This document shows, in pieces, positions 35,701 through 50,075 of a stretch of DNA of 64,000 nt. The notes under the pieces are model-generated. The model was given only the letters and a program-made list of their open reading frames with translations, was not told the DNA's origin and searched no databases. The position numbers and the translations under genes are program-made. The stretch covers positions 59,958,951 to 60,022,950 of the forward strand of contig NC_133402.1 in NCBI RefSeq assembly GCF_047511655.1, given 5' to 3'. Origin of the DNA: Castor canadensis. Its lineage: Eukaryota > Chordata > Mammalia > Rodentia > Castoridae. Every line of letters begins with the position of its first letter. Position 1 is the first letter of the stretch.

Positions 35701-38700
35701 GATGGGCACCAGGAACTGTTGGGAAAAGAGGGGAGCACAGATGCACAGTGCCTGACACTTCTTGAGCCCCTCACAGCCCACCTTTGAGCCCTCACATCTT
35801 CCAGGAGCACAGTGGGCCATGACAGTGCTGGGCCTGCTGAAGGGAAGATGGACAGGAGTCCTCAGGAGACTTCAGAACCTCGCTGGAGCAGTGGGGCCCA
35901 CCCAGGAACACGGGGCTCAAAACAGTGTGGAAAGTCAGTCCTGTCTCCCTATCACCGCTATGAGCACCTGGTCTTGACTGAGCCCCAGGTCCCAGAGTTA
36001 GGTGTGCAGAGTGCAGAGGGCGTCCCTCATAGTTACAACTGCCCACCTCCTTTTTGAAGAAATGGCCTTTCCATAGAGGCGCAAGTCCTCATGTGAGCCC
36101 TGTTCCCCACTGCTGTGGGAGGAACTGTTTGCTCTTACTCACTCTTTGGCTTCTACCAAGTCTGTCCCTTCTCTTGGTCCCCATGTTCCCATTTGTCCTC
36201 TGAGGCCTTTAACTCAGAAGCCATGGATTTAGATAACCAAGATTCTAGGACTTTTGTGCTTCCTGCCATGCTCAGCTAAGACCCAGGGCAGTCAGCAACA
36301 GCTGGATAAGGATTGGGGAGAGGAGAAATCTGGGAAATGGGGGCTGGAGCATCACTTCCCCTTTTTCTCCTCACTGGGGATCTGCACTGCACCAGCCTCC
36401 ATCTGGGCTTGCTGATCACTACTGCCCTCTGCTGCTGGAATGAAGGCTGCAATGAGACAAGCATGAGGAGCCAGGGGGAGCCAGGTATATTGGCCCAGCT
36501 TCGGACAGGACAGGAATAAGTCTGACCTCTGCTCTTGGATCTTGTTCACAGAGAATAGACACAAGGGGACTAGACCGGCGGTTCCTCTCTCTGGTCCAGA
36601 GACTCATTTGGGTCACACGTGTAGCACCAAGACAGTGAAGGTCCTATCTCCAAGTCAGAAGACAATATGGTCAATGTCTGATGAGACTCACGGGGAAAGA
36701 CTACCATTGATCTTGTGCCCAGTCATCTGGGCCAGGCCTGGGATGGTAAGAGGGGTTCAGGGAATCAGTCTTCAACTTTAAGGAGCTTCTAAGAACACTT
36801 GGTTTCCTTAACAACTTATCTTTATGTGTTTATTCAGAAACCTATTCTGTGTGCCAAGGGCTCCTGATTCCATCAGAGGCACAAGGGAGAATCCCTTGTT
36901 CTCAGCTATGAGCTACATATTTTTGCTTCTTCTGGAAGTGCCAGGCAATGAGCATACTTATATCCTCTGCGTTGGAAAATAGGAAAAAAATGCTCAAAGA
37001 AGAAAACAGCTGTAACGTTAGTACTGTAATCTTGCTTCCTTAGAGATAACTACTCCTGTAACCAGAAATGGTTCAGTTCTGTCCAGCCTTTTTTCCTTTC
37101 AATACATACATATATTTCTGTTTCTACAAAATTAGTATTGCAGCCTTGATGGTTTTATATCCTCATTTCTTTATTTGTTAGGAGCAATTTCCCACTTCAA
37201 CAAGTATTCTCCATAAGTATTATTTTAATTGTTATAATATATTCAGGGAATGGCTGCATAATTTGCAGTCCCAGTGTAAAATGAAATGAGGGACTCTTGT
37301 TCAAAAATGATTGAGGTTTTTAAGACAGAGACAGCAGAGCACGAAACCAAGTGACAATCGCTCTGCGCACTGGGCCCTGAAGGCCTGTGTTGACCCAGGC
37401 TCATCACACTGGCCCCGGTAGTATTTTATTGCACATACACACCATTATTATCTGTCCTTGGACATTTGGGTAGTTTACAATTCTGTGCTGCTATAAATAA
37501 GATTTCCTGGTTTACATAGTTTTCAGCACATTGTTTCCTTAGAACACATGTCCAGGAGGGACGGTTGGATTGGAATGTGTATATTTTTAATGCTTTTGTT
37601 AAGTATTGCCAACTTGATCTCCAGCAGGCTCATACCTCTTCACTCTCCAACACTGGTATCAGAAAATGATCGTGAAGAGGGGCTCATTAATGGTAAATCA
37701 ACTCCTTTTCATTCACCATTTCCAGATCACTATCACCTTTTAACAAGGCATCTGTATATCAACAGTAACAATACCGTTGCCCAAAAGAATGGCAGATGGT
37801 AGAATATTGGGCATCGTAATCAATTGATCGAGAAGGGAGCAGAAGCCTATTTGGGTGCAGGGAAGCCCTTCTGAGAGCCCTACCTACACATCAGCCCTCT
37901 TTTTTTTTTTTTCATTTTTCTTTTATTATTCATATGTGCATACAAGGCTTGGTTCATTTCTCCCCCTGCCCCCACCCCCTCCCTTACCACCCACTCCACC
38001 CCCTCCTCTCCCCCCCACCCCCTCAATACCCAGCAGAAACTATTTTGCCCTTATTTCTAATTTTGTTGTAGAGAAAGTATAAGCAATAATAGGAAGGAAC
38101 AAGGGTTTTTGCTGGTTGAGATAAGGATAGCTATACAGGGCATTGACTCACATTGATTTCCTGTGCGTGTGTGTTACCTTCTAGGTTAATTCTTTTTAAT
38201 CTAACCTTTTCTCTAGTTCCTGGTCCCCTTTTCCTATTGGCCTCAGTTGCTTTAAGGTATCTGCTTTAGTTTCTCTGCATTAAGGGCAACAAATGCTAGC
38301 TGGTTTTTTAGGTGTCTTAACTTATCCTCACCCCTTCCTTGTGTGCTCTCGCTTTTATCATGTGCTCATAGTCTAATCCCATTGTTGTGTTTGCCCTTGA
38401 TCTAATGTCCACATATGAGGGAGAACATACGATTTTTGGTCTTTTGGGCCAGGCTAACCTCTCAGAATGATGTTCTCCAATTCCATCCATTTACCAGCGA
38501 ATGATAACATTTCGTTCTTCTTCATGGCTGCATAAAATTCCATTGTGTATAGATACCACATTTTCTTAATCCATTCGTCAGTGGCGGGGCATCTTGGCTG
38601 TTTCCATAACTTGGCTATTGTGAATAGTGCCGCAATAAACATGGGTGTGCAGGTGCCTCTGGAGTAACCCACATCAGCCCTCTTTAAGGGAAGGATCCAT

Positions 38701-41700
38701 CTCACCTGACACCACATCAGTTTGCAAGGAAGCCCCCTCCCAGTCCAAGCTGACTCTGACCCTGAGTGAATTTGGCAGAGTGGTAATTATTGAATAGACT
38801 GTCTGCATTGGGTATAGAGCAGAGGCAGATGAGCTCAGAGAGGTTATGTGGCTTTTTCAGAGTCACCCAGCTAATGAGAAGAGAATTTAGACTGGAATAT
38901 GGACCTTGTATCACCCAATACTATCTCATTTCTCCACCCAGAGCAGGACACCTGGCAGGTGCCCAAAAGACACCTGCTAAAGTCTTTGGGGGCTGCAGAA
39001 TAAAGTGCAGGCATTGTGCTCTGGCTCTGAGCAGCCCCCTTCAGTGTGGGTGCCATGCTGGGAGTCAGAGAGGGGTCTTAAAAGCTCCTGCCTATAAAGA
39101 GAGTACCACAGAGAAGGTAGACACAGGTGTGTAGTCATCATGCCCCAGGGTGGAGGTGCCCAGGAGGGCTCATGGTTCTCACAGGAGTTTTTTAAAGTGG
39201 GCATAGATTTCCAGGCAGAGTGGATAAAGACCAATGAGGGATGGGAGAGGGAGAAATGACAAGCAGGCCAGCTGTGTAGAAGCCTATCCAGAAAACAAGG
39301 AGGGGGAGGAACATTGCTGTTGGGTGTGTGATATAGACAAGGCCACAGACTAAAAAATGTGGACTGTGACCTAGAGCACATTTTCCACATCTGTTTGCCC
39401 CATGGGTCTGATCTGCTGGATGGAACCCTCAGGAAGGGCACTCACCTGGTGGCCTCAGGAATCTGCTGGGCTGGCCTCTGGAGTAAAGAAGCCTGGAAGC
39501 TCAGTTGCCATTTGCACCAGGCTCCTGGTCCCTGTCCACCTCCTACTGTACCTCTTCAACCTGGTAGATCCAGCACTGGTAGCACAGGGTATGTACCTGG
39601 TCCTGAGAGAGCTGGGCCCTCTCTGTGAGCTATGTTGGATGACTTTGGGCAACTGGGCTAACTGCTCTGAGTCTGGATCCTCAACTACAAAAGAGGGTTC
39701 AGTAATGCCTGCTGTAGTGAACTGTTATATGGGTGGCCCCCATGAACCACGTGATATTCACACCTTCTGCAGTCCCCTCCTGGGCATGGCTGTGTGACTT
39801 GCTCTGGCCAGAGGAACATTAGCAAGCATGATGTAGGCAGTGCCTTCGTGAGCACTTGCCCGTTGGGGGCTTGTCCTTCTGGAACCCTCCCCTCTTGAAG
39901 CCCAGCTGCCATGCTTCAAGGCAATCCAGTCTTCTGTCTTTCAGAAGGGCCATGTGCAGCAGCTCTGGAGGATGAGAACGTGGAGGAGAGCTCAGCTCTC
40001 AGTCAAACAACCGTGAGGAGCTAAGAACAGCTCTATCATCCATGGCACCATGAGAATATATGGTTATTGTTTTTAGCCACTAAGTTTTCAGGTGGCTTTT
40101 TAGATGGCACTCGATAACCAAAACACCCACTTTCCCAGGTTGTTCTGAGGATTAGCGACAACATACATAAAATGCATAGGACTGGCCCAGGGGGCACTTA
40201 GATAGCGGTGATGCCTACAGCTCTGACAAGGATGGGGTTTGCTTGTTGAAGATGAACAATAACTAAAACCTTTAAAAGGTGGGGATTGGCAAAGCAGCCT
40301 GTAATGGACATGCTATTTATCGTGGCTAAATCTTTTGAAGCTCCTTCTTCTTCCAGGAGACTTGAGTCCAGCTGGCTGAGCCAGCCCCTGGGAGTTCTGT
40401 GATGCCTTTCCTTTGTCTTTGTTTAAGCAGACATGCTACTTGGAGCTTCTCCATGGCAGCTGTGATCCCCAGCATGTTGGCTTAGTTCTTCCACTTTTAT
40501 TACTATGCTCATGTTTGGGGGGACTGGGCTCTTCTTTTTAATTTTGCATTCTATGGGAATAAACCAGCCATTTCCCAAAGGATCAGAGTTAGCCTAAGAG
40601 GACTGGGGGGTGCAACTCAGTGATAGAGCATGCATGAGTTCTGAATTCAATCACCAGCACCAAATGAACCAAAATATAAACAAAAAAGATTTACCTTAAG
40701 AACAAGAAACAAGAAAAAGAGGTCAGGGGAAAGAACAATCATTTAAAACAAATGAAAGGGAAAATGTCAGAGGGGGATGGGTAACAAAAGCAATTCACTT
40801 TCTTGTAACACAAAATGTAAGTTCTTATAATAACCTTCTTAGGATCCAAGAACTTATTCTGTGACCTTCCTTGAAAGCCAGTAGCCAGCCACTTTTGGAA
40901 ATCTGATCTGGAAGTGTCCTGGATTGAGCCAGGACTTTCAGGCAGAGGATATTTCTGACATTTTTCAAGTGACAGAGCGGCAAAGGCTTATGTGCTGGGT
41001 GAACATAAACCACTACTCTCCCAACCTCTACTTGGGCTCTGGGACTCCACCTTAGAAATGAAGCCTGGACAAATCCAAGACAAGGAGAGGGATGGAAACA
41101 TTCAATTCATTTTCTCAACAGAAATCATCACCCATCGTCACTGGAAAGTACAAATGGACTGGAGCAAGGACAGCTGTTTGTAACTTTTCTGGCCTAACTT
41201 TTCTATTAATAATGAATAATAACCACCATTACTTTGGCTGTGTCAGCAAATTTCTGAGAGACCCATGCCAACAGATGAGTGAACACAGCTTTGTACCATT
41301 ATGACAAGGGACTGTCATTTCAAAAGCTATTACCTAATTCCCCTGACCACTTAGAAACCCCAGCTGGCATTGCTACATGCGGCCAGTGACACGGAAAGCC
41401 TGGCTCCCATCACAGCCCGAGTGACTCTGCCCCAGAGATGTCTTGAGGCTCACTTGCCTCATTCAGGTGACTTGTGACAGACAATTCCCACTAATGGGAC
41501 CATCTCTTGGCAGTCACCTGACATGAGCTACAAATGGTGAGACTCAACTTGGCCATCAGGAAACTTGTGACATTTATTAAAGCTCCCACATCCTCCCAAA
41601 TACTGACTCCAGTGTAGAAGAGTAGAATATGACAGACTATCTACCCAGGCCTGCTAGGACCTCTGTGGACCCCAAAGTCCATGCTATTTAGACTTGCAGG

Positions 41701-44700
41701 GAGAATCGAAAACTCAGACAGTGAAAAGATACTGTGCGGAATTGCTAAAAGATACAAATTGGCCCTTTCTCCTGGAGTTTGATTTTACTCTGTGCTTCTC
41801 CCTCCCTCCGAGGATCTGTATGGTCCCAGGTCAGTTTATTAATGAGGCATTTGGAGCTTGTGTTGAATAAGTAATTGAGTGGGAAGGGCAAGAACAACTA
41901 CACAGAATAGGCCAAGGGCAGACCCCGTGCTGAGAGCTTTTTACCATGTTTCACTGAATCTCCAAGCTGTGCTGCTGATTAAGATTAGGTTGTTGTAAGT
42001 GGCCAGCTGGTCACCTTGGGGCTAGATGCTGAACTCTACCGTGTACCGGTTCTCTCTGCCTGAGAAGTTCACAGCTTCTTGTGAGGCCAGGCTGTTGGTG
42101 TGGATAGGGGGCGTCTCCTCTCATTCTGGTCCATTCCTGAGGGGAGGGCTAGCAATTACCTAAAATCAGTTCATTCCAGGGGAAAAGCCAACTTGCTATA
42201 AAAGCAGGTGAAAGCTAAATTAATAAGGCCTTAAAATGTGAATGAGTAATTAGAGACATAAAAGCTGTTAAAAGCAACCAGTATCGCCACAACAAGGCCT
42301 TTGTGGGCACAAAAGAATGTAATTCTGCACGCAGACGTTAACAGCAAATAACCTGATTCTTAGCACAAACACGATGAGAAAAAACGTCCCCGTTAGTAAT
42401 CCTGACAGATTTCCCCTCCTTCAATATTTCAGAAAGCACCTGGCCTCAACTTACACCATCAGAACGATCGGGGCCCCTTAGCGGCCACAGTTCTGGGAGG
42501 AGGTGGGAGGCAAAGCTGGAGAAGGTCACAGGCATGGCACCCAGCTACTCCTGGGGGTCAGAGAGGGCTTCCTGGCGGAGGTGGTAGTGTCACGGTCATG
42601 ACCACTGTCCCCATCATCGCCATAAGTACACAGGTGCGTACTCAGAACGTGCCGGGGAACCTGAAGGGATGTTAAGTCAGGTTACAGCAAAGGCACCTAC
42701 ACACCCGCGTTTATTGCAGCACTGTTTACAGTAGCTAATTTATAGAAAAAGCCAAGATGCCCCACTACTGACGAATGGGTTAAGAAAATGTGGTATTTAT
42801 ACACAACGGAATTTTATTCAGCCACAAAGAAGAATGAAAGTTTGTTGTTTGCAGGTAAATGGATGGAACTGGAGAACATCAACTTAAGTGAAGTTAGCCA
42901 GGCTCAGAAGGCCAAAAGCCTCATGTTCTCTCTCAAAAATGGAATACAAACCTAATATAAATATGAATGAAATTATGAAAAACAGGTCACGCTAAGGGGA
43001 GGTCACCTACGAGAGCGGAGGGTAAAAGAAGGAAGTGAAGGTGAATATGGTTGATGTGCTCTCTATATAAGGATGAATATAGAATTTTTAAACTGGTTGA
43101 AACAACCATTAAGAAAGGTACTAAGGTAGAAAGGGGAAAAGTAGAGGAGACGAACCAAATCGGGCTGTAATACATACATGCCACAAGGAAACTTCCTGTG
43201 CAACTATCTTAAACAAGCAAAAATGTCATTTTTTTTTTCTCTTGTGCAAAATTGGAGAACAGGAGGGTGGAACAGGTCTTGCTGGGTGGGGGGGAGGGTT
43301 GATACCAATGGGGGGGCGTGTGGAAGGAGGTGGGGAAAGGATGTAGGAGGGTGAATATGGTGCAAACACTGTGTACACATGTATGTAAACAGAAAAAAAG
43401 ATAACTGTTGAAACCATTCCAGGAATAGGGAGGGGAATAAAGGAGAATGGTGGAGGGGGTGAATTCTAGTATGATATATTTGATATTGTTAGAACTTCTG
43501 CAAATTTCACAATGTACCTCCCCCCCCCCCAGCACAACAATTAAAAAAAAAAGAAAGAAAATGTGCTGGGCACATTAAGTGAGGTATAGGCCACACCGAG
43601 TTCATTTCTGGGACATGTACAGTTCTCCCCTTTTTATAAATGTGGACATTGAGGACTAAGGTCACCCAGCATGAAGTGGGAGGATGAGATTTGACTCTAT
43701 CGCCTGGGCTCTCAACTACTGTGCTCTGCAGTCCCTGGTCTAAGCTGACCCTTCAGGAGCAGCAGGTTTTCCAGCATGGTTCATACCAGCCACAGGTGCT
43801 GCAGATGGGGAGGGACAGGGAGGGGAGGGGAGGACCCTACTTTCAAGGGCTCACAGACTATGGGAGAAGAGAAGCAGACAGAGTTCTAGCAGAACGGTAA
43901 GTATGATCTCAGATGTTATCACAGAGGTTATGGAAACAGGAAGTTGATTTAGTAGGCCTCTGGGGTGAAGACAGGAGCCCATCAGAGAAGGCTTCCTGGA
44001 GGAGGTGTCGGCAGAAATTATACTATGACCAATGCCAGAAAAAGCCACAGAGTCAGGTTCAGAAGTAGAACAGGGAAGAACAGGAACAAGGAATCCCAGG
44101 TAAAGGGAACAGCACAGACATGTGGGGAGGTCACAGGACGGGGGCTGCATGAAGTAATCTCTAAATAGGCTTTGCCCAACTGGACTTTCGTTTGGCATGA
44201 CCTTGTCTATGAAGCAGGACCTTGCACTTCCAACCCCTGAATTTTCTGGGGAGAAGACTTACAACCTTGCTTTTTCCTCACTTCACGTCTTCATGCTCCG
44301 GCTGGCCAGACCTGGTGCCATGGAAAAAACCCAGGGGCTCACTATTCTGGCTCTTGCTACCCGGAACAAGGAATCAGCCTGTTACTAGCTACACAGTACA
44401 CTAGTGTGGGGCTGTCGGATGCAGGAGGGGGTGTGCAAATGGAGGGAGAGGAATCGGGAAGGGGACATCCTGCCAGAGTGCTCAGAGGGCCAAGGGAGGC
44501 CAGTGTCTCTAAGGGAGCTTCTGGCCTTTATTTATCTTTCAAGGCAAATAGAAACAAAAAGCTCCCTGAAGATAAGAAGCATTATCTCAGTAACCAAGGA
44601 AGAGTGAGCAGGTCAGGACCTCTTGACATAGTGAGAATGTTTCTTTGGGTCTGAATAAAAGTGACTTCTTTTATTCACTGCATGATACCAGCTGCCCCTC

Positions 44701-47700
44701 AGAACTGATGGCAAAGAAAATGTATACTACCATTTGTTGAACGATCGTTTCTTCATGCAATGGATGTCATCTCCCTCTTTTAAGACAAAATACCCCAGGC
44801 AATGTGGCTGCCTTGTAGAAATGGGTTAGCTTGGAGGGATGTGGTCCTGAGTGTCTGAGAGGTCAGGCATCACTCACAGGGCCACAGAGCTAGGAAGAGT
44901 ATGAGTCATGGTTTAAACCCCCTGCTGCTCAACTCCAAGCCCACAGCCTGCTCACTACTCCCATATGACCATCTTCCATCATGGCCCCTGAGGATGTCCT
45001 GGCAGGTTGCAGGCCTGGGTCTGGTCCAGCCATGGAACCATGACTTACTCACCTCTACCTCTTTCTGGCATGGTGACTCAGAGCAGTTGAGACTACTTTT
45101 GGGAGTCTGTTTCCTCATCTCCAAAAGGGTCTATGAGCCCAGCTACAGAGCACAGTCACCAGGTGAAGTAGAGTTTTTCAGTGCAGGACACGGACACACA
45201 TAATAATGGGACAGTGTTCATCCCTTTGCTCGTGGCTTTGCCCAGCCTAGACTCTGTGGATATGGAGTGGCACATGCCCTTTTATGCCCCCACTCTCCCC
45301 CGCTAGTTCTCCCCTGGGTGGTCAAGTGTCCCTCCACACATGTGACCACCCCAGAATTTGCCAGTTCACAGGGTGAGTGTTAACAGCAGCAGCCATATTG
45401 ACGGAGCCATGGCACTGCAGGTTTTCCCACACCGTCCATCATTTGATCCTCCCCTGAGGGCCACGAAGTAGGCATTCCTGACTATTATCACTCCCATTTC
45501 ACAGATCAGCAGAGACTGAGGAAGGTGAAGTAACTTTACCCGGTTTCTTAGGGGCAGAAATAAAATGTCAAAGGCGCTCTGGTCTCAGAGCTGACCTGTC
45601 ATGACTCAGTCGGCCTGCCAGACCCCTGCCTCAGCCAGAGCTGGGTCATGATGATTAAGACCATAAAGGGAACCAGGGACAGCGGCCTTCCTAATTTGAG
45701 ATTCTCAGTGAGGAACAGGGCCACCACTGTTGGGAAGATAAAGGTATCACCAGGACCTCAGTCCCTGCAGCTGATAATTTCATCCCACACCGCTCCTTTA
45801 CTGCATTTTAGATTTCACAGAAGTTAGATCAGAACTCTGATCCCTTAAAATAACAACTGTCACATCTCTCCTTGCTAACAACTGGGAGTCAGACTGTTTG
45901 GATTTGGATAGTAGCTCCACAGCTTCCTGTCTGTTCTGCATTTTATTTTCTTTGTGTGTAACATAGAAGGAACTTTCATCACAGAATTGTTGTGAGGATT
46001 AAAATAATTAATGCAAAGTGCTTAGAAGAATTCCTGGCACGGGGGAAGTATTCAACAAACATTAGCTATTATTAAATTGGATTAAAGTGGATCTTCCAGT
46101 GATGCGCTCAACACTACCTTTCATATTGTTCTGTTATTTTCTCTTAATGTTCATTTAACAAACACATTGGAGCCCATCACACAAGGCCCTGGGGATGCAA
46201 AGGTGTGACTTCCTGCTGTCTAGAATCTCAGCTGCGTTAACAAGAGTCACAGGTTCCCTATGAGCAGTGTCTGCAGAAAGGGACCTGGAGGTAAAAGGAA
46301 GGGATGATGGTGGGAAGGGGAAATCCAGGACCAACAGAGCAATTAAGCCTGGGATGGGTCTCTTCCAATAATCCTCCCAGGGGGGAAGAGAACAGAGATT
46401 CAAAGAGGATGGCAAATGAAGGCACCCACAGATGGTGTGTCGTAGGGATTAGAGCTGGAGATAGATGTGGGACCATGTTCTGAAAAGCCCAAGGTTGTCA
46501 GCAATGGGGAATTCTGGGGTGTGCAGCTGGGGACCAGCATGATCAGAATACCTTTTTTTTTTAGTATGTGAAGGATGGCTGAAGTGCTGAGGGTAGTAGA
46601 AGAGAGATCAATGCAAAGATACTGCAGTAATTACATGAAATAATCCATGGAAAGCACTGAGCCTGGCACACAGCAAGCATAAGAGATGTTAATGATTATT
46701 ACTGTTAATATTATTATGGGCAAGATATTCAGGGCAGTGGGAATGGGGAAAAGGGGAAAGAGACGTTAAGAAGAGGAATCTTTGGAACTCATTGACTGAT
46801 TTCCCATAAACACCTTTTATCTTCCCAGCCATCACTGCCATGGCTACGTAGTGGCCTATGGAATTAAAGAGCCACAGTCTTTCTATCCACCCATGATTAT
46901 CTGATATTTAGGAACAGCAGCAGGAGACAGCCTATTTTATAAACCACACAAAGGCAGCAGCCAGACGTCTGAAATCAAAACTTTAGGCAATGCAGTAGTG
47001 CGACCAAGGGTGGGGACTCGGTTCCTGTGTGTGAAGAGGGAGGGCAGCACCTGCTTTTCAGGTCCCTGGAGGGCTAAACAGACACAAGTGCATGCAGTGC
47101 CAGGGCTGGGCTGCCCAGAGGGAGCCCTCGGGGTGGTTGGGCTTATGTGTCATCATGGAGCTAGACACAGCTATTTATTTGTATAAATAGGGGAAGGGGT
47201 TGTTTCTTTCTTTCTTTTGAATGATTTTTTCCTGGAATATAATCCCATATGCGGGACCTCTGAGTCAGAGTCAGTGATGTTCTGACTTGTAGCACACTGT
47301 GAGACAGGATTTTTTTTTCAGTTTTCACTTTCTGGGTGCAGGGCCATTTCCAATGTAAAAGTGGCAAAGACAGGTTTTGGAGTCTAAATTCTCTGCTAGC
47401 CTTACCTTCACAACCCTGTGTTGTCCTTAGACTGTCAGATTCAGGAAAGAAAGGCGAAAGAGTGGTGGGGGGTGGGTGGAATGAAGGGGAGAAGGAGGAA
47501 GGAAGGGAAGAAGGAAAGAGGGCAGGAGGGAAGGAAAAGTGCAGTATTCTCCCTGTATTAGAGCTAGCTAGCACCTAAGGTGTCTGTATATTAAAGAAAA
47601 CACCTGGAGAGGCCTTAGAACATATAACCAATAAAAATGTACTCTAATTGTGAAATTTCAAAAAGCATGATGGGGTACCTGAAACTCTTCTTTGGAGGAC

Positions 47701-50030
47701 CAAGAGCAGGGTGTGTGTGTGTGTGTGTGCACAAACACACAATTTATACAACAGAGACAGCTAGGGGAGCTACTGTGAACCAGGCACAGTCCTCTCTTAG
47801 GGGAGTTTCTGATCAACTCCAAGTGAAAACTATCGGTAAATCCGTCACCCAAGTGAAAGGTCTGCAGTGGATCCAGGCTGAGGGGCTCTTTCCAGAGGAT
47901 GACTGGCCACTGGCTGTGCCGTCCAGGAAAGGCATAATAAACTCCCTCAACCCCTGTTCTCTTCTAACAAAGGGGCCTCTAACAGAGGCCATCCGCAAAC
48001 TCTGGATGGCTGGAGGTCTTCCTGCTTGTCCACCTCCTGGTTTTAGCCCACAGAGCCGGGACTGGAATGACTATTAGGGCCCAGAAAACTTCAGAAGCCT
48101 AAGTAGCAGGTTCTCGGGAGATGCCCACCCTGAACTTGAGGCTGGAAGTAGTTTCAGGGATTTTCAAAGCAATCTATATGGAACTTTGGAGGGGGCATAG
48201 GGCTGAAGGTAAAGTCTTGGGCCACCCCAGTTCTTGTAGGTTTCCCACAGGGCTCTCTTGTGTGGGCCTGGGGAGGGGAGGAGTCTCTACCCCAATCATA
48301 GAGGACAGGCTCAGGCACCACCTGCTGTTCCTTTCCCACACCCCCACACCCCTGGCAAGCCCTACTCAAGATTAGTCAGAAACTAAACAACCCAAACCAG
48401 ACAGACCTTCAGGGCTTAGCCAAAAAAATTATATTCTAGACTCACTGAGCACTCACTGTGTGCTAGGCACTGGGGTAACAGCTTAACATATAACACGATG
48501 AGCTTTCCTAAAGTATTAGCCAAATTACCCGCTCTTCTAGAATCAAGCCCTCCCCCCAGTAAGATGTGGATAGGGCCTGTGTCCCCTACTCTAGAAGATG
48601 CGTGGGCCTCTGTGACTACTGTAACCAACAGAGTCTGGCAGAGCTGTTGCTATGTGACTGCTATGGTTGAATAAATGTCTCCCAAAGGCTCCTGTGGTAT
48701 TAAAGACATAGTCCCTGCCCTGTGGTGTTCTGGGAGGTGGTAGAACTTTTAAGGGACGGGACCTAACTGGAAGCCTTCTGGTCACAAGGACCTTGGAACC
48801 CTAAGCCCCTCTCTGTCATTCCAGCCATGAGATGAACAGACTTCCTCTGCTATGAGCTTCCTCCATGATGCATCGCCTCACCACGGGTCCAGGAGCAACA
48901 GGGTAAATCAAACAGGGACTAAAACCTACAAAACTGTGAGCCCAAATAATCCTTTCTTCTTTTTAAGTTGGTTATCTTGGGTATTTTATTACAATAATGG
49001 AAAGCTGACTAACACAGTGACTTCAGAGGCGAGGTAGCTCATAAGAATCATACACTTTTGCCTGATTCTTTGGAGACTGTCACTCTTGGAACCTAGCTGC
49101 CATGTTGTAGGAAGCCCAAGCAGCCAGTAGATAGCCAGTGAGAATGAGCCATCGGGAAAGAGAATCTTCCAGCTCCCAGCTGACAGAGCATGTAGCAGGG
49201 ACAAGTCATCTCCCTCTGAGCCCTGCTCAAAATTGCAGACTTGTGAACAAAGTAAATGACTTGCTTTCAGGCACTAGGTTTCTGGGTGGATTGTGATGCA
49301 ACATTTAATTCTCACAACAACATCATTAAGTGGGTTCTACCACTGCTCTCTTACACATGAGGACACTGGGGCTCAGAAGGATTAAGTAACTTCAAGGAAA
49401 CACAGCTGGAAGGTGGAAACAGGACATGAGTTCACATTCAACTCAAAGCCAAAACTCCTAATTGCTCTGGCACAGCCTATTCGTTCAGCGACACATACTC
49501 TTGGTATCACTTTCTTGGACACTCAGTTGAAAACCATTGTGAAATGCTGCAAGAAAAGTGTCCACAGGCTGTCTCTCCCTCTCTCTACCCAACGGTAGGG
49601 CTACAGGGCTCTACCTCTCCATTAAAATTCACGGGCACTTTTAACTTAGCACAGATTTATTACACTGACTTGAGAAGAGAACATCACGGGACTCTGGGCC
49701 TGGACCAGCTGCTTCCTCATTTTTCTTCTTAGAGTTATCAAAAGCATGGTCTTAGAATGGAGGACATCAGCATTGTTGGGAACTTGTAGGAAAGTCAAAT
49801 AGTCAGGCTCCAGCCCAGATCTTCTGAAGTAGAACCTCTGTGGGGCAATCATTCTCAAGTGTGTGAAAGCTGTTGTTCTAACTGCTTATGTGGCCCAAGA
49901 TCTCTGGAGTCTGAATGTTTTAGGATGTTTTCAGATGCAAGTTCAAAGAGATTATGGGGAAAGAAAGGAACTGTATTGGCTTAAGTACGTAGAAAGTGGT
50001 ATTAGTGTTGGGACGTCTAATAGCTAGCTT

Positions 50031-50075
<45 letters not shown>

